Shown here: piece by piece, positions 7,073-14,195 of the stretch
Layout of the letters: every line of letters begins with the position of its first letter
Numbering within the stretch: position 1 is the first letter of the stretch
NCBI GenBank assembly: GCA_023412635.1
Contig: JAEYNI010000051.1
Coordinates: forward strand, 1-17,325
DNA: 17,325 bases
Direction of reading: 5' to 3'
From: Bacillota bacterium
Lineage (GTDB): Bacteria; Bacillota; Clostridia; Acetivibrionales; DSM-1351
The notes under the pieces: model-generated
What the model saw: the letters and a program-made list of their open reading frames with translations, nothing else
Databases searched by the model: none
What the model was told of the DNA's origin: nothing
Translations under genes and position numbers: made by a program

Positions 7073-7224
7073 AATTTCACGTCCTTTATACTATATTACT
7101 TATAGCTGCTTATAGCATTAAATTTACCCTAAACCGATGTTTTAAAACCATATTTTAAACTGAAAATATTTTCATTTCATAATTAGGAAATACAACTATA
7201 AATGCTAAAGGAAGGTGAACTTCA
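7073..7224. promoter_or_regulatory. msrAB / phosphodiesterase divergent region with palindrome
   Basis: A perfect 14-bp palindrome TGAAAATATTTTCA lies at 7161-7174. For the plus-strand gene, TTAAAC (7155-7160) and CATAAT (7178-7183) form a weak -35/-10 pair with 17-bp spacing, placing the palindrome exactly in the spacer, where a repressor would block polymerase. On the msrAB side CTTATAGC is directly repeated at 7099-7106 and 7109-7116. No known regulator box (PerR, Fur) was recognised. Confidence 0.3.
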
Positions 7225-7962
7225 TTGAAAACACAAATCTGGGCCCACAGAGGAGCCTCAGGCTATGCTCCCGAAAATACAATGGAGGCCTTTAGGCTGG
7301 CAAAACATCTAAAGGCTGATGGAATTGAGCTTGACATTCATATGACTAAAGACGGTCGTCTTGTAGTTGCTCATGATGAAACTATTGATCGTTGTTCAAA
7401 CGGTACCGGACGCATTATTGATATGACCTTAAAGGAGCTTAAGTCCTATGATTTCTCAAATCACCTGCCAGACTACAAAAATGTAAAGATTCCCACATTG
7501 GAAGAGGTATTGTACTTTGTAAAGAGTACAAGTATGACGGTAAATATAGAAATAAAGTCCGGAATAGTTAATTACGAGGGTATTGAAGAAAAAGCCATTT
7601 CACTTGTAGAAAAACTTGGTTTAAAGAAAAAAGTAATCTATTCCTCTTTCAATCATTACAGCCTAATGCTTGTAAAGCAAATAGACAAAGCTGTTCCAGT
7701 AGGCTTGTTATATTCTGAAGCAATAGTTGATCCCCATAAGTACGCAGAATATTTAAAAGCTGAAGCCATTCATCCGTTTTATTACACACTTGCACTTCCG
7801 GATATTGTTAGGAAGTGCCATGAAAAAGGGATCCTTGTCAACCCCTGGACAGTTAACACAGCCGAGCACCTGGCATGGATGTTTAAGGAAGGTGTGAATG
7901 CCGTAATTACAAATTTCCCCGACGTTGCTTCAGCTGTAAGAAAACAAATGGACCATCATTGA
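7225..7962 (+). CDS. Glycerophosphodiester phosphodiesterase (GDPD family)
   Basis: 245 residues. TTG 7225 is taken as the start because AAGGAAGGTGA (7208-7218) lies just upstream and the homologous N-terminus begins here. The TIM-barrel GDPD signature is clear: AHRGASGYAPENT with H8 and E17, the metal ligands E35 and D37 in GIELDIHMTKDG, and general acid H50 in VVAHDETIDR. Near the end come VNPWTVN and AVITNFPD, also family hallmarks. It hydrolyses glycerophosphodiesters to glycerol-3-phosphate and an alcohol. No signal peptide or membrane helices are present, so it is cytoplasmic. Length is normal for the short bacterial UgpQ-like group. Confidence 0.94.
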   Translation: MKTQIWAHRGASGYAPENTMEAFRLAKHLKADGIELDIHMTKDGRLVVAHDETIDRCSNGTGRIIDMTLKELKSYDFSNHLPDYKNVKIPTLEEVLYFVKSTSMTVNIEIKSGIVNYEGIEEKAISLVEKLGLKKKVIYSSFNHYSLMLVKQIDKAVPVGLLYSEAIVDPHKYAEYLKAEAIHPFYYTLALPDIVRKCHEKGILVNPWTVNTAEHLAWMFKEGVNAVITNFPDVASAVRKQMDHH

Positions 7963-8008
7963 CCTGTTATTTACAACTTAAAGGAATATAATAAATGGGA
8001 GGAGCCTT

Positions 8009-8125
8009 ATGAAGCTTAACTATAAGCAGACCTTATTGATAGGCTTTGGCTTTTTTGCCAGTTCAATTGCCTGGGCCGTTTATAATAATTTCGTTGGTTC
8101 GGTTTACTTAACGTTCTTCATATAG
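8009..8125 (+). pseudogene. 5' stub of a deleted MFS-type transporter gene
   Basis: A strong SD GGGAGGAG (7997-8004) precedes ATG 8009. The first 29 codons read MKLNYKQTLLIGFG...ASSIAWAVYNNFV, which is the start of a major facilitator transporter: a basic tail, then the first membrane helix with the FASSIAWAVYNNFV type motif. Similarity stops abruptly and the frame ends nine codons later (GSVYLTFFI) at TAG 8123-8125, inside the convergent DUF503 gene. All other membrane helices are missing. The break at about 8095-8107 falls just beyond the DUF503 stop, so a deletion has joined the two loci. It follows the phosphodiesterase gene by 46 bp and was probably cotranscribed with it. Confidence 0.7.
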
Positions 8126-8389
8126 ATAATCAACAATTTCAGCTTCGGTATTTTCCTCAATAAACCGCATCACTTCATCAAGTACAGCATTAGTCTGGGG
8201 TCTGCTGTCTGAAACACAGGCGACACCTATTACAATTGTCTGGTAGTAATCCTGTTGATCCACCTCTGCTATTGAAATGTTAAATTTGTTACGGGCTCTT
8301 TGGACAAGGCTTTTAACTATCATTCTCTTATCTTTAAGTGAATGACATTGTGGAGCGTAGAGCTTTACCATAAGTGATGAAACGATCAT
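8108..8389 (-). CDS. DUF503 (YlxP-like) protein
   Basis: 93 residues from ATG 8389, with GGAGG (8395-8399) 5 nt upstream; a longer frame to 8407 lacks such a site. The family pattern is plain: MVKLYAPQCHSLKDKRMIVKSLVQRARNKFNISIAEVD, followed by a second half ending VMRFIEENTEAEIVDY. DUF503 proteins are small alpha/beta proteins, often encoded near translation genes; the biochemical role is not established. Here it follows the LUD gene by 14 bp on the same strand, so the two are cotranscribed. Its stop abuts the truncated MFS gene. Confidence 0.9.
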   Translation of the reverse strand: MIVSSLMVKLYAPQCHSLKDKRMIVKSLVQRARNKFNISIAEVDQQDYYQTIVIGVACVSDSRPQTNAVLDEVMRFIEENTEAEIVDYLYEER

Positions 8390-8403
8390 AATATCCTCCG
8401 AAA

Positions 8404-9078
8404 TCAATACCCCAGTTCTTCTCCAACCAATATTACTTTTATTCTGTCCTTATGCCTTTGATATGCTGATACTACATAATTACAACATATTCTGCCCTGA
8501 CCTGAACAGCCCGCAGTCATTTCAGATGCATCAGCTGTAAAGGACATACACTCGCCCTTTTCCTTGCAATAGGTTTTACAGGATAGTCTTGTAGAATTTG
8601 CTGGCGCGGCAGTGGTCTTAACCCTTATAATTGCCTCATCCAGGTTCTTTACAAGCTTATTATAGCCTGCAACAATAATAACAGATTTGGGCCCGAAGCA
8701 TATGGCAGCAACTCTGTTGGAATTACCGTCAACATTATATAATTCCCCGTCCTCAGTTATTGCATTCGAACTGCTTATATAGGCATCTGCAGAGAAGGAG
8801 TCTAGAAATACTTTGTTAATTTGCTCATTTGTAAGCCCTTGTTCATAGCGATCCAAAAAATTATATTTTCCTGAACGCAGCAGTTCAATAACTCCGCTCT
8901 CAAACAGTGTCATAGCTCCGCCTACAGCTACCGTATCCCCATCCTTCAACAGTTCTCGTACCTTTTGAGGCACATCAGCCTTTGATTTAACATAATGTAC
9001 CTGCATATTGTTTTTCTCAAGATTTTTCATGGTCTTACTTATTCTCTTGTCCATTATTGCTTTAGTATTCGCATCCAT
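8404..9078 (-). CDS. LUD-domain (LutC/DUF162-like) protein
   Basis: 224 residues from ATG 9078, with GGAGG (9084-9088) 5 nt upstream, which decides the start over an upstream in-frame ATG. The LUD fold pattern is seen in DGDTVAVGGAMTLFESGVIELL, DAYISSSNAITEDGELYNVDG, N.NRVAAICFGPKSVIIVAGYNK and AIIRVKTTAAPAN. LUD proteins include LutB/LutC of lactate oxidation, but stand-alone clostridial members like this have no proven activity and no lutA/lutB neighbour is present. The C-terminal 55 residues carry a cysteine cluster (C-x3-C-x5-C, later C-x6-CC) that may bind a metal or cluster. It heads an operon with DUF503. A GC-rich hairpin GCCGC/GCGGC at 9093-9105 lies just upstream of the SD. Confidence 0.88.
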   Translation of the reverse strand: MDANTKAIMDKRISKTMKNLEKNNMQVHYVKSKADVPQKVRELLKDGDTVAVGGAMTLFESGVIELLRSGKYNFLDRYEQGLTNEQINKVFLDSFSADAYISSSNAITEDGELYNVDGNSNRVAAICFGPKSVIIVAGYNKLVKNLDEAIIRVKTTAAPANSTRLSCKTYCKEKGECMSFTADASEMTAGCSGQGRICCNYVVSAYQRHKDRIKVILVGEELGY

Positions 9079-9108
9079 ATTAACCTCCATGAGCCGCATA
9101 GCGGCCAC

Positions 9109-9436
9109 AAAATGTAATGAAATTTATCTACTCCTTATCCGTTATAAGGCGAATAAAGGAGGTTAATTGGCCATGTGCGGTACTACTGCAATTCTGTTTC
9201 ACTGCGTATTATTTACAGATTATAGAGTTAATATTCACAAGGAAAATTTCAGTAGAATGGTAAGTCTGTATTAGTTTTACTTATTTACATCAATATATTC
9301 TCATTTCATTTCGGATCAAAATCAGAGTTTTTGCAAGTGATTTTTTTAAAAATTTCATTGATATACAGTTTAGGGTGTGAGAAAATAATAGTTTAATCTG
9401 GCATTTTGCTGAATAAATTAATGGGGATTTGATTAT
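9109..9436. other. Intergenic region with hairpin and a possible small ORF
   Basis: About 330 AT-rich bases between the divergent LUD and EamA genes. CCTTAT/ATAAGG (9133-9150, 5-nt loop) can form a hairpin, and AAAGGAGG (9155-9162) begins just after it. The EamA promoter must lie at about 9300-9420; TTGATA (9358-9363) is visible but has no convincing -10 at proper spacing. No RNA gene was recognised. Confidence 0.4.
9167..9274 (+). CDS. Possible 35-residue small protein
   Basis: AAAGGAGG (9155-9162) is followed by TTG 9167 and an in-frame ATG 9173. The frame reads M(A)MCGTTAILFHCVLFTDYR and continues to TAG 9272-9274. It has two cysteines and a hydrophobic middle. I recognise no family, and composition alone does not prove coding. 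The strong SD is the only real support. Confidence 0.22.
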   Translation: MAMCGTTAILFHCVLFTDYRVNIHKENFSRMVSLY

Positions 9437-10318
9437 ATGAAAGTAAAAATAAATAAAAAGGTTCCAGCCTTGATTGCAATAATTGTAACAGTTATTTTTT
9501 GGGGATATTCCTTTGTTAGTACAAAGATTCTGCTTGAGGATCTTCCACCTATATCAATAGCATTCTTCAGGCAGATAATTGCTGCAGGAGCTTTGTTTAT
9601 AATATTATTTTGTAAAAAGTTGTTTGTTAAAATGTCATTAAAAGATGTTTTACTGGTGTTTGCTTCAGCTTTTTTTGGGATTGTTTTATATTTTTTATTT
9701 GAAAATATCGGGCTTAAGTATACAACCGCTTCTAATGCCTCAATTATAGTTGCTGCCGTACCGATTTTTACTCTGATAACTGAATCGTTGTTCTATAAGT
9801 ATAAAATAACTGCCAGAATAATCAGCTGTGTTATCATCTCGATAGCAGGGGTTTTTCTGGTCATTTTTGAGAAGGGCCTGGACTTTTCCTCCGGATATAC
9901 ATTGGGAAATCTTCTGATGATTGGTGCTATGGTTACCTGGGTAATCTACACTATAATATGTAAAAGCCTCACCGGCAAGTATAACGGCATTGTAATAACT
10001 GCCTATCAAATGATGGCAGCCTCTGTGCTTTATATTCCTTTTATAATTCCCGAAATAAACCAGTGGGAAGGTTTATCGGCATACTCCATGGCAAATCTGT
10101 TATACCTCTCTCTCATGTGTTCCGCCTTGGCCTATTACCTTTATAATGTTGCTGTAAAAGGTCTTGGAGCTACCGTTTCATCAATGTTTCTGAACCTGAT
10201 ACCTGTAGTGTCAATTCTGGGAGGTGTTCTTGTTCTTAATGAAACTGTATCCCTTATACAAATTGGAGGCATGCTGCTGATTATGCTCAGTCTTATATTT
10301 GTCAGAGGACGAACTTAA
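9437..10318 (+). CDS. EamA/DMT-family transporter
   Basis: 293 residues from ATG 9437, with GGGGA at 9422-9426. Ten hydrophobic helices are arranged as two EamA repeats. The first repeat runs from about residue 10 (ALIAIIVTVIFWGYSFVSTK, then LPPISIAFFRQ and NIGLKYTTASNASIIVAAVP). The second starts near 155 (LGNLLMIGAMVTWVIYTIICK) and ends with SSMFLNLIPVVSILGGVLVLNE. This is the drug/metabolite transporter superfamily, typically exporting metabolites or amino acids across the cytoplasmic membrane; the substrate cannot be predicted. Its stop overlaps the convergent glucosidase stop by 4 bp, so no terminator lies between them. Confidence 0.94.
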   Translation: MKVKINKKVPALIAIIVTVIFWGYSFVSTKILLEDLPPISIAFFRQIIAAGALFIILFCKKLFVKMSLKDVLLVFASAFFGIVLYFLFENIGLKYTTASNASIIVAAVPIFTLITESLFYKYKITARIISCVIISIAGVFLVIFEKGLDFSSGYTLGNLLMIGAMVTWVIYTIICKSLTGKYNGIVITAYQMMAASVLYIPFIIPEINQWEGLSAYSMANLLYLSLMCSALAYYLYNVAVKGLGATVSSMFLNLIPVVSILGGVLVLNETVSLIQIGGMLLIMLSLIFVRGRT

Positions 10319-11994
10319 ACAGGCAGCCCAGAGCACTCCAAAATAAGTACCTCATACTTTTCCAGTACAATATTGCTGATATTGTCTTTAGTTCCTTCTG
10401 ATATTTCTTCTAACTCTATCCTATGGGTACCCAACAAAACTCGGAAGGTTTCTTTCCCTTTCCTGTCAAAGGGTAATCTTACAGAAACACTTTCTCCTTT
10501 GAAATTCAGAAGTATTAATAACTTCCCGGTATCGGAGATTCGTTCATAAGCCAGCACCTGGGGAAGGTATTCCTTCAATAGTATTATATTTCCTGTCTTG
10601 AGGGCAGACTGCTGCTTTCTTAGCCAAATGAGCTTTCTATAAAAATTCAGCAGTGATGTGGGGTCATTTTCCTGAGATGCAACATTATTTGTTTCAAATT
10701 CACTATCTACTGGAAGCCAAGGTTTTGCTCCTGCTTCAGTGAAGCCTGCGTTTTCACTTGAATCCCATTGCATTGGCGTCCTGGCCAAGTCGCGGCAAAA
10801 TCTCTTTAAAGGCCAGGTTTTATAGCTGAGAGGGTCCTTCATATCCTTCCTTTTCAGTTTACCCCCGTCCATCCCCAGCTCCTCTCCATAGTATATAAAG
10901 GGTGTTCCCTTTACAGTCAGCAGCAGTGCAGCCGCGATCCGACAGCGTGCATGGGTATCCTTCCCCTTACTGTATCGTAAGCTGTGCCGAAGGTTGTCAT
11001 GGTTGCTGAAGGTAAAGTTTGGCCAGGCTTCTCCCTTCAGGCTGTCGTACCAATTAATGATAGCGTTATAAAACCTCTCTGCTTTCCAGGGCTGAAAGAG
11101 GAAATTGAAGTTGAAGGCCATATGGAGAGCATCCTTTCCATCTCCGCAGTATTCCGAGGCAGTTTCTGCACTATCGGTAAATACCTCCCCAACCATCATT
11201 CTTTCCAGGTATTCATCGGTTATCTTTCTGAGCTGGTGGCAAATCTCAATAGTTTCAGGCCTGTTCCTATCGTAAATGTGCTTCTGTAAATCAACGCTTT
11301 TCAAAGTATAAGGGTTGCTTCTGAATTGATCATCTTTTATAAACCAGTTGATTACATCAAGCCTGAAGCCATCTACCCCCATATCCAGCCAGTATCTTGC
11401 CAGATCAAACATTTCTTCCCTTAAGCCCTGATTTCGCCAATTTAATTCAGGCTGGTGCCGTGTAAATGTTCCAAGATAGAACTGTTTTCTTTTAGGTTCA
11501 TACCACCATGCGTTTTTTAATTCAAACTGTGCAAACCAGTTATTCGGTCGTCTACCGGGAATAATCTCTCCATTTTTGCCGGTTCGGGAGTTCTTCCCAG
11601 AGTGCCAGATATACCAGTCGGCTTTAGGATTGTCCCTGCTCTGACGTGACTCAATAAACCAGGGATGCTGGTCAGAGGTATGGTTCAATACCATATCGAT
11701 AATTATATGTATATTTCTCTTATGCGCTTCTGCCAACAGCTCTTTAAAGTCTGCAAGGGTGCCAAACATAGGGTCTATGTCACGGTAATCCGAAATATCA
11801 TATCCAAAGTCCTTCATAGGAGACTTGAAAAACGGGGAAATCCATATTGCATCTACTCCCAAAGAATCCGGGGTTCCATTATTCAGATAATCCAGCTTTT
11901 GGGTAATACCTTTTATATCCCCGATTCCGTCTCCATTTGAGTCCTTGAAGCTTCTTGGATAAATCTGGTATATTACTCCATCCTTCCACCACAT
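10315..11994 (-). CDS. GH13 alpha-glucosidase (oligo-1,6-glucosidase-like)
   Basis: 559 residues from ATG 11994, with GAGGGG 8 nt upstream; GTG 12003 would overlap that site. The GH13 regions appear in order: DMVLNH (region I), GFRLDVIN with nucleophile D213 (region II), VGEVF with acid/base E270 (region III), FSNHDN with stabiliser D333 (region IV) and QPELN (region V). The residue after the nucleophile is valine (V214), as in isomaltase/oligo-1,6-glucosidases rather than the threonine of maltases, so alpha-1,6 linkages are the likely preference. There is no signal peptide, so it cleaves imported oligosaccharides in the cytoplasm. Length is typical. No transporter or regulator for sugars adjoins it. 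Confidence 0.94.
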   Translation of the reverse strand: MWWKDGVIYQIYPRSFKDSNGDGIGDIKGITQKLDYLNNGTPDSLGVDAIWISPFFKSPMKDFGYDISDYRDIDPMFGTLADFKELLAEAHKRNIHIIIDMVLNHTSDQHPWFIESRQSRDNPKADWYIWHSGKNSRTGKNGEIIPGRRPNNWFAQFELKNAWWYEPKRKQFYLGTFTRHQPELNWRNQGLREEMFDLARYWLDMGVDGFRLDVINWFIKDDQFRSNPYTLKSVDLQKHIYDRNRPETIEICHQLRKITDEYLERMMVGEVFTDSAETASEYCGDGKDALHMAFNFNFLFQPWKAERFYNAIINWYDSLKGEAWPNFTFSNHDNLRHSLRYSKGKDTHARCRIAAALLLTVKGTPFIYYGEELGMDGGKLKRKDMKDPLSYKTWPLKRFCRDLARTPMQWDSSENAGFTEAGAKPWLPVDSEFETNNVASQENDPTSLLNFYRKLIWLRKQQSALKTGNIILLKEYLPQVLAYERISDTGKLLILLNFKGESVSVRLPFDRKGKETFRVLLGTHRIELEEISEGTKDNISNIVLEKYEVLILECSGLPV

Positions 11995-12282
11995 AGTATT
12001 CACCCCTCGAAATAAGTAAATATTTGATAATAGTACTGACCCAGTATTGTTAATATAACATAATGATTAATTCTATGCCCAGCATATAATTCCTTTAAGT
12101 GTTATAGGATTTTATATTGACTCATAAATAAATAAATTCATTTCTTCATATATTAGTAGTAATTAATGGAATAAGTTTAAATTATCATTTGCTTCATATA
12201 ATGCTGTACTTTCTTTTCCTGCTTATTAATGGGACAGGCTAAGGCTATGTTTTTCAAATTACCTTATTATGTGGAGGACTTT
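11995..12282. promoter_or_regulatory. Divergent region upstream of the glucosidase and the M15 lipoprotein gene
   Basis: About 290 AT-rich bases. On the minus strand TATTAT (about 12027-12032), 15 bp from TTAACA, is a possible glucosidase promoter; the inverted repeat TACTG-ACC-CAGTA (12034-12046) sits between the two hexamers and may be an operator. On the plus strand a consensus TATAAT (12197-12202) is a likely -10 for the lipoprotein gene, with only a weak -35. No catabolite cre site was seen. Confidence 0.33.
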
Positions 12283-13320
12283 ATGAGAAGAATAGTATGC
12301 ATATCTTTGCTAGTTCTACAGCTCTGCATATTTTTCACAGGCTGCAACAAGCTATCCCTCTCAAAGGATGAAACCGACTATGTACTTCGAGACTCTCCAG
12401 CACAAGAATCTGTAGTGAGAGTTACAACAGAACCAACTGTCACAAAATCTACAAGCATTTTTAGAGAACTCCGACAAATACAGCTGAAAGACCGAAAAGC
12501 CATATCAGTTTTGCAAAGAGATAATACTTTTTACCTGACAGCCACTACCCCTGATTCAATTAACACTACACTCATGAAAGAGCTAATTTGTGAGCAGAAC
12601 AGCATTTCAAAGCTTTTGATCAACAAGGACACTCCCCTACCAATGGACTTTTCGCCAAAGGATCTTACACCAATTAGTGCAAGTAAAGTAAAGCTGGAGT
12701 ATCCTAATCTAAAGCTTATTCCCTGCACTCTAGATGCACTGTATTCAATGGTGGCAGCTGCAAAAAAGGATGGTATTAAAGGGTTTATTATAAACAGTGC
12801 TTTTAGAAGTATTTCTGCTCAACAACTGATATTCAATTCAAACCTGGACAGCTTTAAAAAGACCTCGAAAACATATGAAGAAGCCCTTTCCAGAACTCGT
12901 CAGCTGGTGGCCCTACCAGGCAACTCAGAGCACCATACGGGGCTGTCTCTGGACATATTCAGCGTAAATGGCCGACACAGAAATGATTTTGAGGGTACAA
13001 AGGAACAGGTATGGCTTAATAAAAATCTTCACAGGTTTGGTTTTATCATTAGGTACCCCAGTGATAAAACACTGTTAACCGGCAGTGTTTATGAGCCCTG
13101 GCACATAAGGTATGTGGGTGTATCTTTAAGCACTTATTTAGCTGAGTATAATTTGTGTCTGGAAGAATTCTATGAAAAAATCTTTAAAGGCGAGGTGTTA
13201 GAAAACGATAAAAGTGTTTTTGTTGGTGTAAAGAGTGCCCAGAAGGTATCTGTTGATTCCGAGCTTATGAAATATGTAAGTGCTTCAAAAGATGACGTAG
13301 TGAATAAGGAGCGATCATAA
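12283..13320 (+). CDS. VanY-like M15 D-Ala-D-Ala carboxypeptidase lipoprotein, 3' end replaced by IS66
   Basis: 345 residues from ATG 12283, set by GGAGG (12273-12277). Residues 1-21 are a lipoprotein signal (RRIVCISLLVLQLCIFFTGC) with lipid-attachment C21, so the enzyme is anchored outside the membrane. After a low-complexity linker, the M15 domain (about 140-310) carries INSAFRS, the S-x-H-x-x-G-x-S-x-D motif at 215-224 (ligands H217, D224) and EPWH at 271-274 (H274). It should trim the terminal D-Ala of wall peptides. The catalytic domain is complete. Codon 332 onward (VSASKDDV, then VNKERS) is encoded by the IS66 left end beginning at 13276, so the native C-terminus after residue 331 has been lost. 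It is probably still functional. Confidence 0.88.
   Translation: MRRIVCISLLVLQLCIFFTGCNKLSLSKDETDYVLRDSPAQESVVRVTTEPTVTKSTSIFRELRQIQLKDRKAISVLQRDNTFYLTATTPDSINTTLMKELICEQNSISKLLINKDTPLPMDFSPKDLTPISASKVKLEYPNLKLIPCTLDALYSMVAAAKKDGIKGFIINSAFRSISAQQLIFNSNLDSFKKTSKTYEEALSRTRQLVALPGNSEHHTGLSLDIFSVNGRHRNDFEGTKEQVWLNKNLHRFGFIIRYPSDKTLLTGSVYEPWHIRYVGVSLSTYLAEYNLCLEEFYEKIFKGEVLENDKSVFVGVKSAQKVSVDSELMKYVSASKDDVVNKERS
13276..13298 (+). repeat. IS66 left terminal inverted repeat
   Basis: 23 bases beginning GTAAGTGCTTCAAAAG and ending GACGT, identical to the reverse complement of 15880-15902. It starts exactly on a codon boundary of the upstream lipoprotein gene and contributes VSASKDDV to its reading frame. 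Confidence 0.95.
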
Positions 13321-13361
13321 GCTAAACTGGACTTAATAAATTTTATTCCAGGAGAAACCTT

Positions 13362-13685
13362 ATGAACCTGAAATCACTTGAGCTTTGGCAGCATAGAATT
13401 GCTGACAGAAAAACCAGCGGTTTGAATGTTACCGATTGGTGCAAGGAAAACAATTTATCAAAACATGCTTACTACTACTGGCTGAAACGTATAGAGGTTA
13501 ATGCACTTAATACCGATACATCAATGCCAATTTTTGCAGAAATAGAATCATCTACCATTACGCAGACCAGAAGTATGAAATCAGACCTCCAGATTACTTG
13601 GAAGGATGTTAATATTACTATCAGTGATTCCGATACCGTAAAACTTGCAGCTGAATTTATAACCCAGTTGCAGAAACTATGTTAA
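13362..13685 (+). CDS. tnpA: IS66 accessory protein TnpA
   Basis: 107 residues from ATG 13362, with AGGAG 8 nt upstream. The N-terminal part (WQHRIADRKTSGLNVTDWC, then KHAYYYWLKRI) is the IS66 TnpA helix-turn-helix, in the usual order of 'W..R......SG.S...WC.....S...YYYW'. TnpA is required for transposition in studied IS66 members, although its exact role is unsettled. Its stop overlaps the tnpB start by 7 bp (ATGTTAA), which suggests translational coupling. Confidence 0.93.
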   Translation: MNLKSLELWQHRIADRKTSGLNVTDWCKENNLSKHAYYYWLKRIEVNALNTDTSMPIFAEIESSTITQTRSMKSDLQITWKDVNITISDSDTVKLAAEFITQLQKLC

Positions 13686-14053
13686 GATGTTTTGCAAGGG
13701 ATGCTTCGCACATATTTATCGCCTGCGGACACACGGACTTCCGCAAGCAGATTGAAGGTCTGGTGGCGATGGTTAATCTTCAGTTCAAACTGGATCCGTT
13801 TTCTGACAAATGTGCTTTCATCTTTTGCAATAAAAAGAAGAATTCAATCAAGGTTTTACGTTATGATAAAAATGGTTTTGTCCTAGCTAGTAAAAAGCTG
13901 TTGGATGAAATGAAATTCCAATGGCCCAAGGATGCTGCAGAAACGAAGGAAATCACTTCACAGCAGTTGGAATGGCTTCTGCAGGGACTTTCTATGGAGC
14001 AGAAAAAAGCACTTCATACAGTAAAAATGAGTGCAGAAAAAATCTGCTTTTAG
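13679..14053 (+). CDS. tnpB: IS66 accessory protein TnpB (Orf2)
   Basis: 124 residues from ATG 13679, which overlaps the tnpA stop. The TnpB pattern is clear: IFIACGHTDFRKQIEGLVAMV, LDPFSDKCAFIFCNKKKNSIKVLRYDKNGF and FQWP. This corresponds to the family consensus 'G.TDMRKG.DGL...V...L..DPF.G..F.F......RLK.L..D..GF'. It acts with TnpA and TnpC in transposition; the mechanism is not known in detail. Confidence 0.93.
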   Translation: MLRCFARDASHIFIACGHTDFRKQIEGLVAMVNLQFKLDPFSDKCAFIFCNKKKNSIKVLRYDKNGFVLASKKLLDEMKFQWPKDAAETKEITSQQLEWLLQGLSMEQKKALHTVKMSAEKICF

Positions 14054-14195
14054 TCTTGGTGAATATAACGAAAAAAGGCCCTGAATAAGGCTTAAATTCA
14101 GCACTTTTCAAGCTTTAAAAGATGCTGAAGCAATAGCAGAAATGGGCCAAAAATGGTATACTAAAGATATCAAAAAATGAAGGAAATGTATACCA

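Noticed and set aside
7197..7202. TATAAA as the -10 of the phosphodiesterase gene
   Set aside because: It lies only about 6 bp before the SD, so transcription would begin within the ribosome site; CATAAT at 7178 fits better.
8404..9078. Naming the LUD gene lutC of a lactate utilisation operon
   Set aside because: No lutA or lutB neighbour is present and the C-terminal cysteine cluster differs from LutC, so the pathway assignment is not supported.
11665..11940. Plus-strand frames opposite the GH13 gene (also 10984-11289)
   Set aside because: The minus strand encodes a full-length GH13 enzyme with all catalytic residues; these frames have no SD or recognisable motif.
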